From DAOMFM01 sp035429825 (GTDB lineage Bacteria > Acidobacteriota > Blastocatellia > UBA7656 > JADIYM01): 5,607 nt of DNA. Positions 5,368 to 5,607 of this stretch are shown here, one piece after another. Location of the stretch: contig JBGAKX010000211.1 of the NCBI GenBank assembly GCA_044224215.1, forward strand, positions 1 through 5,607, read 5' to 3'. The stretch's first letter is position 1. Each line of letters begins with the position of its first letter. The position numbers and the translations under genes are program-made. Under the pieces are notes generated by a model. That model saw only the letters and a program-made list of their open reading frames with translations, was not told the origin of the DNA and ran no database searches.

Positions 5368-5542
5368 TCTGCTGCGTTTCGTGGGTTCTCGCCGCAGAGC
5401 CGACCGCGTGAGCGATCGGGGGAGCCTTGCGTTGCGCGCATCGTGGAGTCACCCCGATCCTTGACGGGATCGGCTCTGCGGTGCACGCGCCAAGCTCGAA
5501 CTCCAAAATTCGGACTCAAACAACTTTGACCCAAGACTAAGA
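5362..5542. repeat. Nested inverted-repeat element, candidate structured RNA or MITE-like sequence
   Basis: Several perfect or near-perfect inverted repeats are nested in one 181-bp stretch. TCTTAGTCT (5362-5370) pairs with AGACTAAGA (5534-5542). TGGGT (5382-5386) pairs with ACCCA (5529-5533). A 14-bp stem with one G-U pair joins 5390-5403 to 5470-5483, with the core CCGCAGAGCCGA. GATCGGGG (5414-5421) pairs with CCCCGATC (5452-5459), and TGCG (5428-5431) with CGCA (5437-5440). The right arms lack a U-run, so this is not a plain terminator. The outermost arm includes the stop codon of the zinc-ribbon gene. It could be a non-autonomous mobile element, a 3'-UTR structure, or a small RNA from either strand. 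No coding signal is convincing in it. Confidence 0.6.
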
Positions 5543-5607
5543 ATTCGCACCAAAAGGTCACAAATTCGCGGCGTTTTGCGCGGTACGCCATTCGCACACT
5601 CACACAA
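5543..5607. other. AT-richer non-coding tail with repeated ATTCG motifs
   Basis: From about 5500 onward the base composition becomes clearly richer in A and T than in the genes. ATTCG occurs at 5508, 5543, 5564 and 5590, three times as ATTCGC and twice as ATTCGCAC. I see no gene here. It may be the upstream region of a gene beyond the window edge. A TTGACC lies at 5526-5531 but has no matching -10 box at normal distance. Confidence 0.4.

Noticed and set aside
5362..5542. Integron attC site or rho-independent terminator
   Set aside because: No GTTRRRY-type core sites are present and no U-run follows the stems.
5364..5603. 79-aa minus-strand open frame in the right-hand non-coding region
   Set aside because: It runs through the nested inverted repeats, has no ribosome site or known motif, and its stop lies in the zinc-ribbon gene. 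It is more likely a by-product of the element.

Overview
The window is a high-GC bacterial segment with tightly packed genes. It carries six protein-coding genes and two repeat-rich or structured non-coding regions, one at each end. The taxon is not proven. The high GC, a dispersed hairpin-type intergenic repeat, a small zinc-ribbon membrane protein with a proline-rich tail, and a three-base run of N suggest a metagenome-assembled or draft genome, perhaps from an Acidobacteriota-like soil lineage. That placement is a weak inference.

Layout. Positions 1-433 are non-coding. They hold about three tandem copies of a 91-bp unit, a degenerate inverted copy of the same unit, and two further strong hairpins. 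The last hairpin overlaps the stop codon of a minus-strand EamA/DMT-type transporter gene (434-1333). A short divergent intergenic region (1334-1414) separates this gene from a plus-strand two-component pair: a sensor histidine kinase (1415-2323) and an OmpR/PhoB-type response regulator (2320-3036), which share an ATGA overlap. The kinase has two membrane helices and essentially no extracytoplasmic sensor domain, so it probably senses through or at the membrane.

The response regulator converges, with only a 4-bp gap, on a minus-strand tryptophan gene pair: trpG (4662-4075) followed by trpD (4078-3041), also joined by an ATGA overlap. TrpG supplies ammonia for anthranilate synthase and TrpD attaches the phosphoribosyl group to anthranilate. 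No trpE or trpC is present here. The NNN at 4636-4638 lies in trpG and adds a codon that the family does not need, so it looks like an assembly join rather than missing coding sequence.

Divergent from trpG, behind a good sigma-70-like promoter (TTGACA, 17 bp, TATCGT), is a 174-aa zinc-ribbon protein with two membrane segments (4843-5367). Its stop codon lies in the left arm of a nested inverted-repeat structure (5362-5542). That structure, followed by AT-richer sequence with repeated ATTCG motifs, fills the non-coding right end.

The most unusual content is non-coding: the 91-bp tandem array with its inverted relative, and the nested structured element after the zinc-ribbon gene. No defence system, CRISPR array, transposase or clear mobile element is visible.
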